A stretch of DNA of 9,469 nucleotides from Chloroflexota bacterium (GTDB lineage Bacteria > Chloroflexota > Anaerolineae > Aggregatilineales > Aggregatilineaceae): NCBI GenBank assembly GCA_016234525.1, contig JACRBK010000186.1, positions 1 to 9,469 of the forward strand, read 5' to 3'. A model generated the notes under the pieces. The model worked only from the letters and a program-made list of their open reading frames with translations, did not search any database and had not been told where the DNA came from. Below are positions 5,701-9,469 of the stretch, in pieces (the stretch's first letter is position 1; every line of letters begins with the position of its first letter). The position numbers and the translations under genes were made by a program.

Positions 5701-6018
5701 ATGAATCCCGAAGACCTGACCTTATCGATCACCTGTCCCCGCTGTGGGGTCGGGCGTATGAAGCTGACCAGGGCTACTTATATCCAGTTGTATGAGAATA
5801 CCTTGATCCACGCGCCGAATACTATCGCCTGGCGCTGCGATGTATGCGGGCAGACGTTTTTTGATCCTGATGCGGTGCTGCGCCTGGATGTACTGGCCGG
5901 TGAGGCCGGTCCGCCGCCGAATCTTCATGCGTCCGAGCCGGTCCGTTCGGCCCCTTCGGATGCGCCATCGTCCCCCGACGATTCCTCGGATACGCTGCGC
6001 CCTTCCTCTACCAGATAA
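5701..6018 (+). CDS. YgiT-type zinc-finger domain protein
   Basis: A 105-residue protein with two CxxC pairs: CPRC near residue 12 and CDVC near residue 46, the latter followed by GQTFF. The spacing and the RWCDxCGxxFF-like second knuckle resemble YgiT/MqsA N-terminal zinc-finger domains. The C-terminal ~40 residues are Ser/Pro/Asp-rich and disordered. It lacks the helix-turn-helix half of MqsA antitoxins, and no MqsR-like toxin gene is adjacent, so a toxin-antitoxin role is not supported. ATG 5701 begins six bases after the signal peptidase stop and has only a distant GGGG (5684-5687), which suggests translational coupling. TTG 5695 is an alternative start. Its function is unknown; it may be regulatory or protein-binding. 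Confidence 0.75.
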   Translation: MNPEDLTLSITCPRCGVGRMKLTRATYIQLYENTLIHAPNTIAWRCDVCGQTFFDPDAVLRLDVLAGEAGPPPNLHASEPVRSAPSDAPSSPDDSSDTLRPSSTR

Positions 6019-6040
6019 CGCAGCCCGTTTAAAATTCAGC

Positions 6041-6046
6041 TACAAT
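6041..6046 (+). promoter_or_regulatory. Putative -10 element TACAAT for the pyrophosphatase gene
   Basis: TACAAT lies in an AT-rich stretch 23 bases after the YgiT-type gene. A start near 6053 would put the 6062-6082 hairpin inside the pyrophosphatase leader. No convincing -35 is seen. Confidence 0.35.
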
Positions 6047-6061
6047 ATGGAATGAACCAAT

Positions 6062-6082
6062 CCGCCGGGGCAGTCCCGGCGG
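6062..6082 (+). terminator. Perfect 8-bp GC hairpin (terminator or leader structure)
   Basis: CCGCCGGG (6062-6069) and CCCGGCGG (6075-6082) are perfect inverted arms around GCAGT, with a further G-T closing pair possible. Only TTAGTTGG follows, so it is not a classical intrinsic terminator. It either ends the signal peptidase/YgiT transcript weakly or structures the pyrophosphatase 5' leader 31 bases before the start codon. Confidence 0.5.
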
Positions 6083-6113
6083 TTAGTTGGATGGATCAAA
6101 CGAGGATAACTCG

Positions 6114-6659
6114 ATGGGTATCAATCTCTGGCATCGTCTCCCCTCTGGCCCCCATGTCCCGAACACTGTCTACTGCCTGGTCGAGATTCCCAAGGGGAGC
6201 CGCAACAAATATGAATACAGCAAAAAAGCGGGCGTGATTAAATTGGATCGTGTGTTATACAGCCCGGTTCACTATCCGAGTGATTACGGTCTGGTCCCGC
6301 AAACCTATGCCGAAGACGGCGATCCGCTGGATATTTTGGTGATGGTCAACGAACCGACGTTTGCCGGGTGTGTGATCGAAGCGCGCCCGGTGGCCGTATT
6401 CCATATGATTGATCGCGGCGACCCGGATGATAAAATTCTGGCGGTGCCTGCCACTGATCCGATCTTCGATGACTACAAGGACATGGGCGACGTTCCCAAA
6501 CATTTCCTCAATGAGGTCGCTCACTTTTTCCAAATTTATAAGCAGCTTCAGGGCATCGAAGTGACCACACAAGGCTGGGAGAATGCCGAAGCCGCGCGCC
6601 AGGTGATTCTGCAAAGTATCCAACGATATAAGGATATGTTCCCGCCGGAAATGGTGTAG
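6114..6659 (+). CDS. ppa: Inorganic pyrophosphatase, family I
   Basis: A 181-residue cytosolic Mg-dependent enzyme that hydrolyses pyrophosphate to two phosphates, pulling biosynthetic reactions forward. The family signature DGDPLDI gives metal-binding Asp68, Asp70 and Asp73. Further active-site residues by alignment to the E. coli enzyme from memory are Lys32, Glu34, Arg46, Tyr58, Asp100, Asp105 and Lys107 (DRGDPDDKILAVP). Tyr and Lys in HFFQIYK and the GWENAEAA motif close to the C-terminus also match. The length is typical of the family (about 175). ATG 6114 is preferred over TTG 6087 because GAGGA (6102-6106) sits seven bases upstream. It appears monocistronic, with its own -10-like site and a hairpin in its leader. 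Confidence 0.96.
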   Translation: MGINLWHRLPSGPHVPNTVYCLVEIPKGSRNKYEYSKKAGVIKLDRVLYSPVHYPSDYGLVPQTYAEDGDPLDILVMVNEPTFAGCVIEARPVAVFHMIDRGDPDDKILAVPATDPIFDDYKDMGDVPKHFLNEVAHFFQIYKQLQGIEVTTQGWENAEAARQVILQSIQRYKDMFPPEMV

Positions 6660-6662
6660 AAT
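6657..6662 (+). promoter_or_regulatory. Putative -10 element TAGAAT for the histidine kinase gene
   Basis: TAGAAT overlaps the pyrophosphatase TAG stop and is preceded by GTG, as are other -10-like sites in this window. It lies 48 bases before ATG 6710. Without a visible -35, read-through from the pyrophosphatase gene is equally possible. Confidence 0.25.
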
Positions 6663-6709
6663 TAGGCGTCGTCAGGGTTTTACCAACCATCAGCGGGGAG
6701 TGGGTACGA

Positions 6710-8971
6710 ATGATCGATCAGGCGCTTGTGGATCTGAGGCGCACCGTGCAAGGGTTACAGCGTTTGGCGATGATCACCAGCGCCACGCTGGATATTAACG
6801 AGATGTTGGTGAATGCGCTGCGCGAGACGCTGGGCCTGCTCGATTGTGCGGGGACACAATTATGGCTGCCGGATTATGCCGCGTACCGGCTGGTGATTCA
6901 TCTGCCATCGCGGGGCGGGGTGGCGCAGCGGTGGCCAGTCGAGTCCTGGCCGCTGGATGGTTTAAACCACGTCGTCGATGCTTACCATACCGGCACTTCC
7001 TATCAAGAACCGTGTACAACGTTTTCTGGCGTGACCGAACAGTATAACCTGGTTGCCTGCCCGCTCAACACGCGCAGCCGTACCTTGGGCGTGCTGGAAG
7101 TGGCGAAAGTCTGCGAGGCGGAATTTTCGGCGGATCAGCTTGAACTGCTTCAGGCGGTTGCTAACCAACTGGCGGTCAGCCTGAGCAGCGCCCAAACGCT
7201 GGCTGCCGAGCGCCGCCGCGCCGATCTGCTCGGCCAGATCAATGGGATCAGCCACGAACTCTCCGCTACGCTCGATCCGGGAGCACTGCTCGACGCTGCC
7301 GCCCACCGCATTCATACCGTTTTTGGCTGTCATGCGGTCTATTTGCTGCTGCTGACCGCTGATCAACCGCTGCTGCAAGCGGCGGCCAGTGCGGCCCATT
7401 CGCCGTCCTTGCTGCTGGAATCCGAACGATTAATCCCGCTGGGCCAGGGGGTGATCGGGCAGGCGATTCGCAGCGGGGAGTCACAGATCGCCGCCGATCT
7501 ACGCGAAGATGCCGATTATCCCGCGCTCTACCAGCCGCGCCGCCTGCAAAGCGCGCTGATCACCCCGCTGCGCCGCGCCGATGATTCAATTGGTCTGATC
7601 TGCCTGCTGTCTACCGATCTGAACGTATTTACTGAGATCGAACGGGATGCGCTGGAAATGCTCGCCATCCAGGTCAGCACCACGCTGGAAAATGCCGAGT
7701 TTTACAAACAGGCGCAGCGCCGCCTGATGGAACAAAGTGTCGTCCACCAGATCGGGCAGACGCTCGCGGCGATTCTCGATTACCGCGAACTGTCCGAAAC
7801 CCTGGTGCAGCGGATGAACCACGCCATCAGTACGGCGGGCTGCGTGGTGGCTTATTATGAACAAGAACATGACGCGGTACGGGTCGCCGCCGACTACCGC
7901 ACCCCCGATCATCCCCACCTGGATATGCCCCTCCTCACGGGGAATTATCTGCCGCTTGCTGAACATCATACCATCAGTCAGGCGATCAAGACTCATCAGC
8001 CCGCGACGGTTTATCTGAACGATCCCGGCACGCCGCCCGCCGCGCGTGAACTGTTGGAGCGGATCGGCATGGTGAGCCAGTTGATCGTGCCGATGATTGC
8101 CGGGGATCGTGTGTTGGGGGTGGTCGATTGGGTGGATGATATGCCGGGGCGGCGTTTCTCGCCTGATGATATGCAGCTTGCCCGCACGCTGGTAGCTCAA
8201 GCGACTGTCGCAGTGGATAACGCTTTGTTGTTCCAACAGCTTAAAGCCCATGCCGATCAGTTGGCCGAGGCTAACCGGCTGCGTACCCAATTTCTCGCCA
8301 CCATCAGCCACGAACTGCGCACCCCGATGAACAGTATTATCGGCTTTACCGAGACGCTGATGGACGGGCTGTACGGCCAACTTTCGGAGCAGCAGTCGAA
8401 CCGGATGGAACGTATTCAGTCGAACGCCTATCACCTGCTGGCGCTGATCGATGACCTGCTTGATCTCTCGCGGATTGACGCGGGGCGCATGAAACTTCAT
8501 ATGGAAATTTTAGGGATGCGGAATGTGATTTTGACGGCGCTGCAAACCATCGAAGCCAGTATCAGCGCCAAAAGTCTGAATTTGACGCTGAACATGCCCG
8601 ACGATCTGCCGCGCATCCAGGCTGATCCTGAACGGCTGCATCAGGTGGTGATCAACCTGCTCAGTAATGCCGTTAAGTTTACCCATGAGGGCGGGATCAC
8701 CGTGACAGTGCGCGAGGTAAACCAGAACGGCCTTCGTTTTGTCGAAACGAGCGTGGCCGATACCGGCATTGGCATCAGCCCCACCGATCAACTTATTATT
8801 TTCGACGAATTCCGGCAGGCGGATGGCAGCAGCACCCGTGTGTATGGCGGGACGGGCATGGGCTTAGCCATCACCAAAAAGCTGGTCGAGTTAATGGGCG
8901 GCATCATCTTGGTCGAGAGCGAATTGGGGCGGGGCAGCACCTTCAGTTTTACTCTGCCCGCCGCGCACTAA
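6710..8971 (+). CDS. Multi-GAF sensor histidine kinase
   Basis: A 753-residue soluble kinase with no membrane segment, so it senses a cytoplasmic signal. Three GAF-like domains occupy roughly residues 10-165, 175-335 and 345-510, each ending in a helix of the AxxAxxxxxxA type (for example QVSTTLENAEFY). The core follows: HisKA with phospho-acceptor His534 in FLATISHELRTPMNSIIGF, N-box HQVVINLLSNAVKF with Asn653, G1 box VADTGIGIS (682-690), F-box IFDEFRQADGSST and G2 box GGTGMGLAIT (713-722). All catalytic boxes are intact. No receiver or HPt domain is attached and no response regulator is adjacent, so it is an orphan. ATG 6710 follows GGGGAG at 6694-6699 with ten bases of spacing. The receiver-GAF-cyclase at 1380-2972 is a possible partner by proximity only. 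The GAF ligands (cyclic nucleotide, haem, bilin or other) cannot be read from the sequence; no obvious bilin Cys motif was noted. Confidence 0.95.
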   Translation: MIDQALVDLRRTVQGLQRLAMITSATLDINEMLVNALRETLGLLDCAGTQLWLPDYAAYRLVIHLPSRGGVAQRWPVESWPLDGLNHVVDAYHTGTSYQEPCTTFSGVTEQYNLVACPLNTRSRTLGVLEVAKVCEAEFSADQLELLQAVANQLAVSLSSAQTLAAERRRADLLGQINGISHELSATLDPGALLDAAAHRIHTVFGCHAVYLLLLTADQPLLQAAASAAHSPSLLLESERLIPLGQGVIGQAIRSGESQIAADLREDADYPALYQPRRLQSALITPLRRADDSIGLICLLSTDLNVFTEIERDALEMLAIQVSTTLENAEFYKQAQRRLMEQSVVHQIGQTLAAILDYRELSETLVQRMNHAISTAGCVVAYYEQEHDAVRVAADYRTPDHPHLDMPLLTGNYLPLAEHHTISQAIKTHQPATVYLNDPGTPPAARELLERIGMVSQLIVPMIAGDRVLGVVDWVDDMPGRRFSPDDMQLARTLVAQATVAVDNALLFQQLKAHADQLAEANRLRTQFLATISHELRTPMNSIIGFTETLMDGLYGQLSEQQSNRMERIQSNAYHLLALIDDLLDLSRIDAGRMKLHMEILGMRNVILTALQTIEASISAKSLNLTLNMPDDLPRIQADPERLHQVVINLLSNAVKFTHEGGITVTVREVNQNGLRFVETSVADTGIGISPTDQLIIFDEFRQADGSSTRVYGGTGMGLAITKKLVELMGGIILVESELGRGSTFSFTLPAAH

Positions 8972-8988
8972 CAGCGGTAGCTATCAAC

Positions 8989-8994
8989 TAAAAT
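8989..8994 (+). promoter_or_regulatory. Putative -10 element TAAAAT for the oxidoreductase gene
   Basis: TAAAAT matches five of six -10 positions in an AT-rich 57-bp gap after the kinase stop, 35 bases before GTG 9029. No -35 is clear. Confidence 0.3.
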
Positions 8995-9028
8995 TTAACC
9001 ACTATTTACTTTTCAAGGAGAGCCAAAC

Positions 9029-9469
9029 GTGTTACGAGTAGGGCTGATTGGAGCCGGGATGATGGGCGAATTCCACGCCTCCGGCTGGGTACAAACTCCG
9101 GCCAAACTTGTCGCCATCCATTCAAAGAGCCGCGAACAGGCGGAAAAACTGGCCGGGAAGGTGGGCGCAGACATCATCGATGATCTGGATGAACTGTTCC
9201 GGGCGGTGGATGTGGTCGACATCTGCACGCCGACCCACCGTCATCACGAGCAGGTCCTCGCGGCGGCGGCGGCAGGCAAACATATCGTGTGCGAAAAACC
9301 ACTCGCGCGCACCCCGCAGCAGGCCGCAGAGATGATCGCCGCCTGCCAAAAGGCGGGCGTAAAATTGTTGGTGGCGCATGTCGTGCGCTTTTTCCCCGAA
9401 TATGCTCAGGCGAAAGAGATCGTCATGAGTGGGGAGATCGGGCAGGTGGGCGTGGTCCGGCTCAAACGA
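9029..9469 (+). CDS. Gfo/Idh/MocA-family oxidoreductase, N-terminal part (runs off window)
   Basis: The first 147 codons of an NAD(P)-dependent dehydrogenase-like protein, open to the window edge. The N-terminal Rossmann fold is clear: VGLIGAGMMG (residues 4-13) is the dinucleotide-binding GxGxxG loop, DIIDDLDELF and VDVVDICTPTHRHHE (60-74) follow, and the family EKP motif is at 89-91 (VCEKPL). EKP lysine is the conserved catalytic/cofactor residue of the family. The substrate, usually a sugar, inositol or bile-pigment-like compound, cannot be told without the C-terminal half. The start GTG 9029 has a strong ribosome site AAGGAG (9015-9020) eight bases upstream, and the Rossmann strand begins at residue 3. 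It may open a new metabolic operon to the right. Confidence 0.95.
   Translation, partial: MLRVGLIGAGMMGEFHASGWVQTPAKLVAIHSKSREQAEKLAGKVGADIIDDLDELFRAVDVVDICTPTHRHHEQVLAAAAAGKHIVCEKPLARTPQQAAEMIAACQKAGVKLLVAHVVRFFPEYAQAKEIVMSGEIGQVGVVRLKR

Noticed and set aside
5701..6018. MqsA antitoxin of a toxin-antitoxin pair
   Set aside because: There is no helix-turn-helix domain and no adjacent MqsR-like or other small toxin gene.
7586..8500. 304-residue minus-strand frame opposite the histidine kinase
   Set aside because: It lies wholly antisense to conserved GAF and HisKA coding sequence and is His/Gln/Arg-rich, a typical GC-rich shadow frame.

Overview
The window looks like a chromosomal segment of a GC-rich environmental bacterium, most plausibly a member of the Chloroflexota (Anaerolineae-like). 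That placement is inference. It rests on multi-GAF cytoplasmic signalling proteins, a receiver-GAF-adenylate cyclase protein, Thr/Pro-rich and Pro-rich low-complexity tails, frequent TTG/GTG starts, and dispersed palindromic repeats of the type whose spurious translation reads 'HPLAPSPLRRE'. No phage, transposase, integrase, CRISPR, tRNA or rRNA signature was seen.

Layout, left to right. Positions 1-565 hold the C-terminal end of a protein made of 15/16-residue Pro/Asp-rich repeats; its start lies outside the window. An AT-rich gap with a promoter-like site leads to a short TIR-domain protein (690-1286, +). It is convergent with a response regulator-GAF-class III adenylate cyclase (1380-2972, -). 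A 446-bp gene-free region (2973-3418) carries divergent promoter-like sites and a nested palindrome. It is followed by a membrane protein with an N-terminal zinc ribbon, a long acidic and proline-rich linker and three membrane segments (3419-4846, +). Next come type I signal peptidase (4927-5694, +) and a tightly coupled YgiT-type zinc-finger protein (5701-6018, +). A perfect GC-rich hairpin precedes a family I inorganic pyrophosphatase (6114-6659, +). A soluble triple-GAF hybrid-less sensor histidine kinase follows (6710-8971, +). The window ends in the first 147 codons of a Gfo/Idh/MocA-family oxidoreductase (9029 to the edge, +).

Two themes connect the genes. One is intracellular signalling: a TIR protein, a phospho-receiver-controlled cAMP producer with all catalytic residues in place, and an orphan GAF histidine kinase with no receiver gene beside it. 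The kinase could phosphorylate the receiver-cyclase, but nothing in the sequence proves this. The other is housekeeping: signal peptidase and pyrophosphatase, each with its own promoter-like site rather than one long operon. The most unusual features are at the DNA level. The repeat gene leaves five of six frames free of stops. A REP-like palindrome appears to have been absorbed into the reading frame of the zinc-ribbon membrane protein. Structured intergenic palindromes lie at 3185-3240 and 6062-6082. I do not see a convincing complete, previously undescribed multi-gene system; the TIR protein with its repeat-protein neighbour is the nearest candidate and is only suggestive.
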